DNA from: an uncultured Muribaculaceae bacterium
GTDB lineage: Bacteria; Bacteroidota; Bacteroidia; Bacteroidales; Muribaculaceae
Assembly: GCA_910587185.1 (NCBI GenBank)
Contig: CAJULY010000006.1
Coordinates: forward strand, 62,001 to 126,000
DNA: 64,000 nucleotides
Direction of reading: 5' to 3'
Part shown: piece after piece, positions 1 through 7,605 of the stretch
Layout: each line of letters begins with the position of its first letter
How positions within the stretch are numbered: the first letter of the stretch is position 1
Notes under the pieces: model-generated
The model's input: only the letters and a program-made list of their open reading frames with translations
What the model was told of the DNA's origin: nothing
The model's database searches: none
Position numbers and translations under genes: made by a program

Positions 1-330
1 GGAGAGAATGGAATCATTGCGTATTCCGGAGGTTATGTTGAAGTCCGTGCGCAGACGGGCGTCCTGTTCAAGCCAGAATTCGTTATTGGACTCAAGCCAG
101 TCTATTTTCCCGTATTTATAGGAAAGATAAGCCACGGCCTTGAACATATCACCGTAATTGTTCATGTCGTCAACACGGTAATATTCAGTCAGGGAATCTT
201 TCAATTCGGGAGAAAGAGAGTCGTAGGGCGTATCGGCAATGCCAAGCACATTGACGCCGTTTTTCTTCAAACGGTTACAAAATTCCCAGTAAGTTCGGGG
301 AAATTGTGGCGAAATAAAAATAAAATTCAT
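1..330 (-). CDS. ATP-grasp / carbamoyl-phosphate-synthase-like protein, N-terminal part
   Basis: The first 110 codons of a leftward gene; the rest lies outside the window. The N-terminus (MNFIFISPQFPRTYW, then NGVNVLGIADTPYD and SLTEYYRVDD) matches my memory of a conserved Bacteroidales protein annotated as an ATP-grasp domain or carbamoyl-phosphate-synthase large-subunit-like protein. The part seen would be the pre-ATP-grasp Rossmann-like domain, so the ATP-binding residues cannot be checked. The ATG at 328-330 is supported by a promoter about 30 bp upstream on the same strand. The substrate is unknown. Confidence 0.75.
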   Translation of the reverse strand, partial: MNFIFISPQFPRTYWEFCNRLKKNGVNVLGIADTPYDSLSPELKDSLTEYYRVDDMNNYGDMFKAVAYLSYKYGKIDWLESNNEFWLEQDARLRTDFNITSGIRNDSILS

Positions 331-360
331 AATTTCCTGACGTTTTTCTTGATGTGTCTG

Positions 361-393
361 CAAATATAATATTAATATTTGAAAAAAGTCAAA
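361..393 (-). promoter_or_regulatory. Bacteroidales-type promoter for the ATP-grasp gene
   Basis: On the minus strand a -7 box TATATTTG (361-368) lies 21 bp downstream of a -33 box TTTG (390-393), matching the Bacteroides form TTTG-N19-21-TAnnTTTG. The start codon is about 30 nt downstream. Confidence 0.75.
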
Positions 394-512
394 GGATTTG
401 GTTTATTTTCCCGAATGCGCCGGCAATTTTTTGTGAAGTGATACATCGCGTGATTCCGAACCAAGCCGCTTGCACCGATGTTATTCTGACATAGAAACAA
501 AAATAAAAGATT

Positions 513-791
513 ATGATAAGACTGAACGTATTCTTTCTGCTTGAAGAGGAAAAGAACCGTCAGCCGCTGATTGATGCGGCGACTGAACTTGTTGAACTAT
601 CGCTACATGACAAAGGTTGTGTGGCCTACGACGTCTTCGGTTCCCTGACGGTCGATAATCACCTGATGATATGTGAGACATGGAAAAACCGTGCTGATCT
701 TGAGGCTCACATGGCCACGGAGCATTTCAGACGTATCGTGCCTCGTCTGCAGGCTCTCGCCACCATGACGACTGAAGAATTCACTTTCTGA
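513..791 (+). CDS. Antibiotic biosynthesis monooxygenase (ABM) family protein, putative quinol monooxygenase
   Basis: A 92-residue protein with the size and pattern of a single ABM / YgiN-like domain: an opening hydrophobic strand (IRLNVFFLL), a helix with LIDAATELVELSLHDKGCVAYDVF, then the typical CETWKNRADLEAHMATEHF segment that ends in a helix. These ferredoxin-like dimers oxidise small aromatic or quinol substrates without a cofactor, or act as heme-degrading or stress proteins; the substrate is not visible. It stands alone, followed at once by a strong hairpin terminator. No consensus promoter was found upstream. Confidence 0.8.
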   Translation: MIRLNVFFLLEEEKNRQPLIDAATELVELSLHDKGCVAYDVFGSLTVDNHLMICETWKNRADLEAHMATEHFRRIVPRLQALATMTTEEFTF

Positions 792-814
792 TTATTCGGT
801 CCGCTAATATAATG

Positions 815-850
815 CGGCCGGAAAGCCATCACAGGCCTTTCCGGCCGTTT
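815..850 (+). terminator. Rho-independent terminator after the ABM gene
   Basis: An 11-bp stem CGGCCGGAAAG / CTTTCCGGCCG with an 11-nt loop, then TTT. The tail overlaps the -33 box of the next gene's promoter, so the two units are packed back to back. Confidence 0.8.
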
Positions 851-879
851 GCCGTTGACAGAATTTATTCCTATCTTTG
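848..879 (+). promoter_or_regulatory. Promoter of the acyltransferase gene
   Basis: TTTG/TTGC at 848-852 and TATCTTTG at 872-879, with 19 bp between TTGC and the -7 box. This is a full match to the Bacteroides consensus. The ATG lies 29 nt after the -7 box. Confidence 0.8.
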
Positions 880-908
880 AAGAAAAATAATATTCAAGGA
901 TAAGAATA

Positions 909-2063
909 ATGACAGAAAAGATTCAGTTCCGGGGACGTCGCGCTATAGGATGGGTTGACGCATTGAGGATTCTGGCGTGTTTCATGGTGGTGCTTGCCCA
1001 TTGCTGCGACGGTTTCGTGGCTCAGTTCGACAGTGATCCGACGGCTTTTTATGCCGGAGTGACGATAGGGAGTCTGATGCGTGCGAGCGTGCCGCTTTTT
1101 GTAATGATGACCGGTGTCCTGCTGTTGCCTGTTCCGCAGACAGTGACGCTTTCTTCGTTTTATCGGAAAAGGGTGGGTCGTATCATCCCTCCGCTGGTAT
1201 TCTGGTCACTTGCGCTTCCTCCTATCGCCTATCTTTATTTTACCGGCTGGGGGAGCCATTCGCTCAATCCTTCGGTTGATATGAGCGCATATACTCCTGA
1301 GGGCCTGACAAACCGGCTGTGGAACTGGGTGCTCAATTTCAATTTCGACACCACTCCTCTGTGGTATCTCTATATGCTTCTGGGACTTTATCTGATCATG
1401 CCTCTCATCGGTTCATGGTTGCATGAGACTTCCAAGAAGGATATAAGGAATTTCCTGGGTGTATGGTTCATCACTCTTTTCCTCCCGTATGTCAAACTGT
1501 TCGCTCCCGCCATCGGCTATACCGGCAATTATGGCAACATGGATATTCTCGGGGCTTGTGACTGGAATGCATTCTCAACATTCTACTATGTTTCCGGTTT
1601 TATCGGATATCTCGTCCTGGCCTATTATCTTAAGACATATCCCCTGCAGTGGTCGGCTTCAAGACTGGCAATGGTGTTCGTTCCTCTGTTTGTTGTCGGT
1701 TACGCCATAACGGCAGGCGGTTTCATCTGGATGCAGCTGCATCATCCCGGAGATTACGCGTTCCTCGAGATTATATGGTATTTTACAGGAATAAATGTCT
1801 GGATGATGACCGTAGCCATGTTCGTTGCCGTTCAGAAAATCAATTTCAAAAGCCGTCGGTGGATGTCATGGCTCGCCTCGCTGACTTTCGGCATCTATCT
1901 TTGTCACTTCTTTTTTGTCATGGTGGCATACGATCTGTTTGATATCGCATGTCTTCCTTTTGCAATCCGCATCTTGCTGATGGCAGTCTCAGTATTTGCC
2001 GTATCGGCGCTGGTGACCTGGGCGCTTGCTTCCAACAGGTTGACGCGTGTTCTTGTCAGATAA
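909..2063 (+). CDS. Acyltransferase family 3 membrane protein (OafA/WecH-like)
   Basis: A 384-residue integral membrane protein with about ten hydrophobic segments. The first helix has the family pattern WVDALRILACFMVVLAHCC: an Asp-x-x-Arg pair and a membrane His that in acyltransferase-3 proteins serves catalysis. A second conserved patch is RASVPLFVMMTGVLLLP followed by RKRVGRIIPPLVFWS. Such enzymes transfer acetyl or other acyl groups to cell-surface sugars. The gene is monocistronic, between its own promoter and a convergent barrel gene, so the acceptor glycan cannot be inferred from context. Confidence 0.85.
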   Translation: MTEKIQFRGRRAIGWVDALRILACFMVVLAHCCDGFVAQFDSDPTAFYAGVTIGSLMRASVPLFVMMTGVLLLPVPQTVTLSSFYRKRVGRIIPPLVFWSLALPPIAYLYFTGWGSHSLNPSVDMSAYTPEGLTNRLWNWVLNFNFDTTPLWYLYMLLGLYLIMPLIGSWLHETSKKDIRNFLGVWFITLFLPYVKLFAPAIGYTGNYGNMDILGACDWNAFSTFYYVSGFIGYLVLAYYLKTYPLQWSASRLAMVFVPLFVVGYAITAGGFIWMQLHHPGDYAFLEIIWYFTGINVWMMTVAMFVAVQKINFKSRRWMSWLASLTFGIYLCHFFFVMVAYDLFDIACLPFAIRILLMAVSVFAVSALVTWALASNRLTRVLVR

Positions 2064-2064
2064 T

Positions 2065-2676
2065 TCAGAAATCGAAAAGCAGGATGGCTGAAAGATGCCA
2101 TCCGGAAGTATGAAGCGTGGCGTCATCGGCTCCGTCCAGGGAGCGGAGACTGTTGCCGATTCCGAATCTGTAGCCTGCCTGCAGCTGGAGGAAGTTTATC
2201 ACGTCAAGTCCGATACCGACGTTCCACCCCGGCTGGAAACGTTTCTGCTTCAGCAGCGTCGGTTTCGAGGAACTGACATTGAACATGAATGATGGGCCGG
2301 TGAAGATGAATGGCGCTGCCAGATTATTTATCGAACTTATCCAGAATTTATATTTGACATTCAAAGGCAATTCAATGAAATTCCGTCCAAAAGCTGATCG
2401 CGCAGCATTGCTGTGCTCTATCAGCCTGGTGTCATAGCGGTGATAGAGGACAGAGCCGTCGAAGGCCACTCCGGAAGATGGAAGCTGATATTCAAGTACA
2501 AGACCTCCGCGAAATCCGCTCCTGTTATCGAGTGAGAATCCGGAGGCATCGGAAAGTCTCGCATCGGCGAAGCTGCCGCCGAAATTGAATCCGTAACGCA
2601 GCTGGGCCGAGGAAATGCCGCTGCATGCAAAAATCAAGGCCGATAAGACCGATAGTTTCAGGATTGAAATTTTCAT
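2065..2676 (-). CDS. Outer-membrane beta-barrel protein (porin-like, PorT/OMP_b-brl type)
   Basis: A 203-residue secreted protein with a clear signal peptide (MKISILKLSVLSALIFACS...SSAQ) and then alternating strands such as LRYGFNFGGSFADARL, FRGGLVLEYQLP, FIELPLNVKYKF and WNVGIGLDVINFLQLQAGYRFGIGNSL, ending in a C-terminal aromatic strand AILLFDF. This is the layout of small eight-stranded Bacteroidota barrels. The reading frame is open 47 codons further upstream, but the promoter just upstream of 2676 and the signal peptide fix this start. It converges on the acyltransferase gene with a 1-bp gap. Function beyond being an outer-membrane protein is unknown. Confidence 0.8.
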   Translation of the reverse strand: MKISILKLSVLSALIFACSGISSAQLRYGFNFGGSFADARLSDASGFSLDNRSGFRGGLVLEYQLPSSGVAFDGSVLYHRYDTRLIEHSNAARSAFGRNFIELPLNVKYKFWISSINNLAAPFIFTGPSFMFNVSSSKPTLLKQKRFQPGWNVGIGLDVINFLQLQAGYRFGIGNSLRSLDGADDATLHTSGWHLSAILLFDF

Positions 2677-2691
2677 GATAAAGCTTTTTGG

Positions 2692-2722
2692 CAAATATAA
2701 CTCAAAACCGGAAATAATCAAA
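2692..2722 (-). promoter_or_regulatory. Promoter of the beta-barrel gene
   Basis: Minus-strand TTTG (2719-2722), 19-bp spacer, TATATTTG (2692-2699). The start codon at 2676 follows within about 16 nt, which excludes the longer upstream reading. Confidence 0.8.
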
Positions 2723-2769
2723 TCAAAACCGGAAAAAGTTATTGCTGCATATCGTGTCTCTTGCCGGAT

Positions 2770-2798
2770 AAAATAAAAACCCGCCTGAAAAGACGGGT
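2770..2798 (-). terminator. Terminator of the small membrane-protein gene
   Basis: On the minus strand ACCCG...CGGGT with a 10-nt loop is followed by TTTTATTTTA. It sits 20 bp after the stop of the 2820-3014 gene. Confidence 0.7.
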
Positions 2799-2819
2799 CA
2801 AAAGGGAAATGGAACAATA

Positions 2820-3014
2820 TCAGAAATGATGATGCTTACGTTCACAATGACGACCACACAGATGGCCTCCGACGAAACCTAAGATTGAAAGAATTCCGAG
2901 TCCGGCAACCAAAAGATGATTGATGCGTTTGCGGCGTTCCTGTTTCTCGATTTCGCGTTCTACCTTCTGTAACATTTCTATTTCGCGTTGGTCATGAGTC
3001 TTGATAAGTGCCAT
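2820..3014 (-). CDS. Small single-pass membrane protein with charged N-terminus and His/Cys-rich tail, unknown function
   Basis: A 64-residue protein starting MALIKTHDQREIEM. Residues about 10-34 are a highly charged amphipathic helix (KVEREIEKQERRKR), followed by one membrane segment (LLVAGLGILSILGFVGG) and a short tail CGRHCERKHHHF with two Cys and several His. The tail could bind metal, but this is inference. The ATG at 3012-3014 was preferred over an in-frame one 14 codons upstream because that extension is Asn/Lys-rich and AT-rich like a leader. It has its own terminator. I do not recognise the family. Confidence 0.6.
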   Translation of the reverse strand: MALIKTHDQREIEMLQKVEREIEKQERRKRINHLLVAGLGILSILGFVGGHLCGRHCERKHHHF

Positions 3015-3131
3015 AGTATTATAATTGTTTTTAAGTTCATTACTCCTTATAAACATACTGATGATTTAAAAGTTCTCTGTCGCGGAACCGATTTGCTCTG
3101 TATAACGTTCTATAAGAAAATATAAGATATT

Positions 3132-3338
3132 ATGGATTCACAAAACAGACTCGAGAGTGGCGGTGAGCCCCAGCCTCGCAGGAAAAGTCCTGCCATACTG
3201 ATGATTGTGATTTTCGTTCTCGGAGTGATTGTCGGAGTTGTCGGGCTTTGTGCCGCCTTCAAACTGATTTTCTACATTGGGCTGGTCGTAATCATTTTGG
3301 CCGCTATAGCCATTCTGTGGCTATTGTTGCGTAAATAG
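3132..3338 (+). CDS. Small two-helix membrane protein, unknown function
   Basis: A 68-residue protein with a polar, Arg/Pro-containing N-terminus (MDSQNRLESGGEPQPRRK) and two adjoining hydrophobic segments (ILMIVIFVLGVIVGVVGLCAA and LIFYIGLVVIILAAIAILWLL), ending LRK. It is divergent from the preceding small gene (117 bp apart) and followed by a strong hairpin. It may be a small inner-membrane hairpin protein; no family is recognised. Confidence 0.6.
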   Translation: MDSQNRLESGGEPQPRRKSPAILMIVIFVLGVIVGVVGLCAAFKLIFYIGLVVIILAAIAILWLLLRK

Positions 3339-3341
3339 AAA

Positions 3342-3369
3342 CGGACAGACGACTGTGGCCGTCTGTCCG
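3342..3369. terminator. Hairpin between convergent genes
   Basis: A 10-bp perfect stem CGGACAGACG / CGTCTGTCCG with an 8-nt loop. The T-rich tail (TTTCTATTT) is on the minus strand, where it ends the TlpA-type gene at 3395; it also lies right after the plus-strand small membrane-protein gene and may serve both. Confidence 0.75.
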
Positions 3370-3394
3370 AAGATGTTGTCAAAAGGTGGAATTG

Positions 3395-5257
3395 TCAATC
3401 AGCCGATTCCGCCAGCTTCTGCAATATTGTTGTCTTCAACAGGTTCAGATCGCGGAGTTCGGGTTTGGCAATCAGGTTCCCTTTGCGGTCGGCAACGATG
3501 AAGAAGGGAATTCCGTCAACGCGATATTTCTCATGCACTGCATCCTTCTGTTCCTCTGTCAGCAGATAGTGAAGCCCGTGGATCGAGGGGATCATTTCAT
3601 AATAGGAATCGAGAGAAGAGGATTCATCGCCGATATAGACCCAGACCACGTCTTTGTCTGCCAGTTCGGCTTTGACCGGTTTCAGACTCTCCATGGTCAT
3701 CCGACACGGACCGCACCATGTGTTCCAGAGGTCGATGACCACGACTTTACCAGGATGCTCTGCAACGATTGTCTCTATGATTTTTCCCGGTTCGACATCA
3801 GGCGTCTTCCTTATATTCGCTTTCGGCATTTTCTCTATTTTGGCTTTCAGAGAATCCTGAACCCCTATGCAGATGTCGGCAAGATATCCGTAGGGTGACG
3901 AGCGGAGCGTTTCGATATCTTTGTCGGTCAGTTTCAGATGCCGGGCATTTGTATATGCCTGTGCGTATGCGGTCATGGTGTTGTATAGACTGCCGGACTT
4001 TGGAGAAGGAGCATATTTTTCCGTGTAAATATCTCTGTAAGCTCCCCCGACAATGAAAAGCAACGGGTTGTCTATATCGATTTCATCAGCTATCATTGCA
4101 TAATGTTTCGGACCGTAGTCGGTGTTCAGCGAGTCTCTGGGGATTGAGGGGTCGCCGGGCCACACGTCGAGATTATGTTTTTTTATGTAGTCTTTTTCCA
4201 AGTAATACCGAGCCCACCCTAAGAATCCGAAAAGAGAATTGTCTATCATAGCATTGAGATATTCTGTTTCCATCAACGGGAGTTTGGAATCGATTACATA
4301 TTTTTTTGCAGAGCGACAGGAGTCTATGAGTGTCCGGGTGACATCATCGGGCTTCTTCCTGTAATCATAGGCCGGCAGGATAAATCTTTCATTGATGAAA
4401 TCGAATTTCAGGTCTGTGGCAACCATGTTGTCATAATCTGTGTTCGGACCTATGGCCCAGCTGCGGCGTGGCTTGGATCCATTGCGTCGGGAATCGGAGG
4501 CGGCCATCAGATCGAGATAGAACGTAACGGTGTCACCGGGATTTACTGTGGCTGGCTGCCAGATGTTGTGAGGGCAGTCGATTACTGTCGGTCTGATTAT
4601 GTTGGTATGATGAAGATCGCAGGTAATCGATGCGAATCCTGTCGAATCGACAGTGTGAAATGTGGCCACATTTTCCTGCGACGGTATGGCACATACATTT
4701 GACGGCAGCCCCGGTCGCCAGTTGAGCAACTGGAAGTTTATGACGGCAGGCTTATGCTCGAATACGGGTCGCGGCATAGGTCTGTCAAGATCCGGCGCTT
4801 TCATTTCCGGCAATCCGGCGGCAACGGTATAAGGATCAGTCTTCCCGGTAAGGTCAATGCCGTAAAAACGCCAGTCGTTCTGGCCGTCGCCTTCCATGAA
4901 ATTGAAGAATTCCGTGTCGAATGGGAGCGGGTCAAAGGAGACCGTGAAAGTGTCACGTCCGGAAGCAGGCATCGTGTGGTGTGTGTCAGGAATGATCCCT
5001 TCAGCACTTCTGTAACCATAGTCTTTTCCGGCGGCATTCAGTCTGGACTTTGAATTGAACTGAATCCACCACCCGGGACGGAATTTGGCGGAGAATGTGA
5101 CGCGGGTGGCACTGTCGGTTAGTTCCACTTTCTCTATGTCAAGAGTTGTCTGGTTTGTGACGACATAGACCGGACGTTCCACGGACTTTGTCCGGCTATT
5201 CGCGGACAAGGCACCCAGTAATGTTACGAGAATTAAAATTTTTTTCATCAGCGACAT
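3395..5257 (-). CDS. Periplasmic protein with C-terminal TlpA-like thioredoxin domain
   Basis: A 620-residue exported protein: signal peptide at residues 1-22 (LILVTLLGALSANS), a long N-terminal region without a recognised domain, and a thioredoxin-like domain from about 480 to the end. The active site is VIDLWNTWCGPCRMTMESLKP near residue 514, an intact WCGPC as in TlpA/ResA thiol oxidoreductases; the cis-Pro is in GIPFFIVADRKG. It follows the 5271-6446 gene by 13 bp, so the two form an operon of envelope thioredoxins. An alternative ATG three codons downstream (5248) gives a more typical signal peptide. The partner protein is unknown. Confidence 0.85.
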   Translation of the reverse strand: MSLMKKILILVTLLGALSANSRTKSVERPVYVVTNQTTLDIEKVELTDSATRVTFSAKFRPGWWIQFNSKSRLNAAGKDYGYRSAEGIIPDTHHTMPASGRDTFTVSFDPLPFDTEFFNFMEGDGQNDWRFYGIDLTGKTDPYTVAAGLPEMKAPDLDRPMPRPVFEHKPAVINFQLLNWRPGLPSNVCAIPSQENVATFHTVDSTGFASITCDLHHTNIIRPTVIDCPHNIWQPATVNPGDTVTFYLDLMAASDSRRNGSKPRRSWAIGPNTDYDNMVATDLKFDFINERFILPAYDYRKKPDDVTRTLIDSCRSAKKYVIDSKLPLMETEYLNAMIDNSLFGFLGWARYYLEKDYIKKHNLDVWPGDPSIPRDSLNTDYGPKHYAMIADEIDIDNPLLFIVGGAYRDIYTEKYAPSPKSGSLYNTMTAYAQAYTNARHLKLTDKDIETLRSSPYGYLADICIGVQDSLKAKIEKMPKANIRKTPDVEPGKIIETIVAEHPGKVVVIDLWNTWCGPCRMTMESLKPVKAELADKDVVWVYIGDESSSLDSYYEMIPSIHGLHYLLTEEQKDAVHEKYRVDGIPFFIVADRKGNLIAKPELRDLNLLKTTILQKLAESAD

Positions 5258-5270
5258 GATATGATTGAGA

Positions 5271-6446
5271 TTATTTTATGTTTTTTGCAAGCCTTTCTTT
5301 GATGGAACCCTTTCCGTAGCCGGACCAGATGTCGATTACTTTTCCTTCAGGATCGATCAGGGCATAATGGGGAAACCCGGTCAGCCGGTAGCGGGCGGCC
5401 AGTCCGGTATTGCCTGCGCGAAGTTCATTCCATTGCAATCCATTCAGGTCAAGCTTTTTCAGCGCCTCGAGCCATTCTTCTTTTACGTCGGAAGAAATAC
5501 TTACCAGATACATCCTGTCCTTGTAGATTTCTTCAACCTCCTTGATCTCAGGAATAGACTGACGGCATGGACCACAGCCGACATTCCAGAAATCGAGCAT
5601 GATATAACGCCCCTTCAGCTCGGACAGACGGTGCTTTTTACCCTCTATGTCATAGAGATCGCCGTCGGCCATATAGTCGCCGACATTGATAGGCTCTTCA
5701 ATGCTGATATATTCGGTGATAGCACGGCCGATAGGGGTCTGTTTCATATTGTCGGGAATCTTGCTGTAAAGTGCGCGAATCTCTTCAGTCCTTTTTGCCT
5801 TCGGCCTCCCGAGGCGCCATGTGAAGACATAATATTCCTGAAGCCATGCCTTGTCAACAGGTGCCGACGCAAGAAAATCGAGAGTCTTGGTTTCCTGTCG
5901 GTCATCGTATGGGGCCGCTATTTTACGGATATCTTCGATTTTCTTCCATATAGTTGCGGCAGAATCTTCCCTGCCTTTGAGATCGACATAAAGATGAGCT
6001 ATAAGCTCATTCTCTTCGGCTGAAAGTCTCAGTATTTCCTCAAGTTCAGGCATCTGAACCTCAATTTTTTTTCGCTCGAATTCCTGTTCGGGTATGTTGC
6101 TGATGACTTTCCAGAGCGGAAAATTCAGGTCTTTGCCCGTAATTTTTATTTTGGCTCCGGGAGCGACCCATATTTTTGCACTATGCCCGGGCGCTTTTCT
6201 GATGTTGGCGGAAAGGTAAAGCAAAGAGGTGTCGGAGACAGTGTCGCGCAACATGAATTGACCGTTTCTTAGCGTGTCGCTGCAAATGGTCTTGAACATG
6301 TTATTTTTCAGTTGTGATACGTATATCAGGGTTCCGTCAGGAATGTTTTCCAACTTGCCCTTGATTATGAATTCTCCGGGGGTGGATTCCGCTGCAAAAG
6401 CTGTTGCCGATAAAAATGTCAGAAGAAATGCGATGATCTGTTTCAT
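5271..6446 (-). CDS. TlpA family disulfide reductase with N-terminal DUF4369-like domain
   Basis: A 391-residue exported protein. The signal peptide (MKQIIAFLLTFLSATAFAA) precedes a DUF4369-like beta domain (FIIKGKLENIPDGTLIYVSQ), a helical linker (residues about 110-240), and a TlpA/AhpC-type thioredoxin domain with FWNVGCGPCRQSIPEI near residue 290 and the cis-Pro loop LTGFPHYALIDPEGKV. Both active-site Cys are present. The start at 6446 was chosen because it opens directly into the signal peptide; a 17-codon upstream extension does not. It is the first gene of a two-gene operon. DUF4369-TlpA proteins in Bacteroidota probably act in periplasmic redox folding, but their substrates are not known. 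Confidence 0.87.
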   Translation of the reverse strand: MKQIIAFLLTFLSATAFAAESTPGEFIIKGKLENIPDGTLIYVSQLKNNMFKTICSDTLRNGQFMLRDTVSDTSLLYLSANIRKAPGHSAKIWVAPGAKIKITGKDLNFPLWKVISNIPEQEFERKKIEVQMPELEEILRLSAEENELIAHLYVDLKGREDSAATIWKKIEDIRKIAAPYDDRQETKTLDFLASAPVDKAWLQEYYVFTWRLGRPKAKRTEEIRALYSKIPDNMKQTPIGRAITEYISIEEPINVGDYMADGDLYDIEGKKHRLSELKGRYIMLDFWNVGCGPCRQSIPEIKEVEEIYKDRMYLVSISSDVKEEWLEALKKLDLNGLQWNELRAGNTGLAARYRLTGFPHYALIDPEGKVIDIWSGYGKGSIKERLAKNIK

Positions 6447-6513
6447 TACGATGTAAAATATAACTGGTTCTCCATTATGACGTGTTTTTTGACGCATTTG
6501 TGACAGTGAACGG

Positions 6514-6546
6514 CAAAAAATAGCGCTTCCGGTTCGAAGCGCTATT
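6514..6546 (-). terminator. Terminator of the OmpH-like gene
   Basis: A perfect stem AATAGCGCTTC / GAAGCGCTATT with a 6-nt loop, followed on the minus strand by a T run. It separates the OmpH unit from the TlpA operon downstream. Confidence 0.85.
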
Positions 6547-6570
6547 GATTTCTTACGATTGTTCCTACGA

Positions 6571-7185
6571 TTATTTTTTTGCTACTTTGGTATAGCGCTC
6601 GTTCAGACCCTTTATGACTTCATCGGTGATGTCAAGCGCCGGATTGAAATAGACACCGGCAGCCTTGAAGAGGATTGCATCGTAGCCTTTGGTCTTGTTG
6701 TATTCCTTGATGAACGCCTGGATCGAGTCGTTGAGCTGCTGCTGCTGCTGTGCAAGCTCCATCTGGGTGTTACGTTCCATGCCTGCGAGATAATTTTCGG
6801 CGTCAGACTGCATTTTCTGGAATTTCATCACGTCGGCTTTGTAGCTCTCTTCTGAAAGATACCCGTTTGTCTTCATTTTCGAGTCTATGCTTTTGCCGAA
6901 CGTCTGGAGATCATTCTGGCGAGACTGCTGGGCGGCCTCAAGTTTGCTGTAGGCTCTGACTGCGGATTCCTGCAGATCCTTGGCGAAATTGTATTTTGCA
7001 GTGATGGAGTCACCGTCGATATAACGTATATTCAATGAAACCGGGGCATCGGATTCCTTGACTGCGGCACCTGCTTTATCGGTGGCGTTGTCAGATGATT
7101 TTTCATCGGAATTAGAGCATGAGGCCATGGATGCCGAAGCGAAGATTGCACAAAGTGAGAGAGTGGCAAAGATGAACTTTTTCAT
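6571..7185 (-). CDS. OmpH/Skp family periplasmic chaperone-like lipoprotein
   Basis: A 204-residue protein with a lipoprotein signal (SASMASC, so Cys at about residue 23), an acidic Ser-rich linker, a short beta strand (VSLNIRYIDGDSI), and two long helices (residues about 66-160) with a Gln-rich turn (LAQQQQQLNDSIQ). The C-terminal DITDEVIKGLNERY motif is typical of Bacteroidota OmpH proteins. Skp/OmpH trimers hold unfolded outer-membrane proteins in the periplasm; the lipid anchor here would tether it to a membrane, unlike soluble E. coli Skp. It is monocistronic. Confidence 0.85.
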   Translation of the reverse strand: MKKFIFATLSLCAIFASASMASCSNSDEKSSDNATDKAGAAVKESDAPVSLNIRYIDGDSITAKYNFAKDLQESAVRAYSKLEAAQQSRQNDLQTFGKSIDSKMKTNGYLSEESYKADVMKFQKMQSDAENYLAGMERNTQMELAQQQQQLNDSIQAFIKEYNKTKGYDAILFKAAGVYFNPALDITDEVIKGLNERYTKVAKK

Positions 7186-7248
7186 TTTAAAGTGTAAAAT
7201 AGAATAGACTTGCTTTAGAAGTTTGTATTGTCTGTTGGATAATGATAA

Positions 7249-7419
7249 TTAGGTTCTGTTTTCAGAAGCGCAGCCGATTCCCTTTTTGCGGAGAGCGGGA
7301 ATATCATGAACATGGCCTGACGGAAATTTGCCGTTTTTAACAAACAGCACTCTGACGCCGAGTAAAACCACGGCGAGACCGATAAGAATTATAGTTAAAA
7401 ATACCGTTTGCATGTTCAT
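7249..7419 (-). CDS. Small membrane-anchored protein conserved in Bacteroidales, unknown function
   Basis: A 56-residue protein: one N-terminal membrane helix (VFLTIILIGLAVVLLGVRVLF) followed by a conserved-looking tail with GKFPSGHVHDIPALRKKGIGCA. I recall such short proteins (helix, then F-P-x-x-H, then a K/R-K-G-I-x-C-A ending) in many Bacteroidales genomes, annotated as membrane or secreted protein. The start at 7417-7419 or 7411-7413 is set by the promoter at 7437-7444. No function is known to me. Confidence 0.65.
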   Translation of the reverse strand: MNMQTVFLTIILIGLAVVLLGVRVLFVKNGKFPSGHVHDIPALRKKGIGCASENRT

Positions 7420-7436
7420 TATTGGCTTTTGCAATG

Positions 7437-7444
7437 CAAATATA
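7437..7444 (-). promoter_or_regulatory. -7 box upstream of the small membrane-protein gene
   Basis: TATATTTG on the minus strand, 18 nt before the ATG at 7419. No convincing -33 box was found at 19-21 bp. Confidence 0.55.
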
Positions 7445-7605
7445 AGAAACATGCCGAAATTTTTTGCTATAAGTCAATTTTATTTTGTAACTTGTGGTCG
7501 TCTTTGAGGGTTATTTAACAAATTTTTTCCTTTCAGCCCGAAAAAGCAATTGTTGAAAATATATTAACTAACTTCATAAAACCGAAAAATTCAAAATCCC
7601 GAAAA

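Noticed and set aside
1904..2101. A minus-strand gene across the end of the acyltransferase
   Set aside because: Antisense to conserved membrane helices, with no motif.
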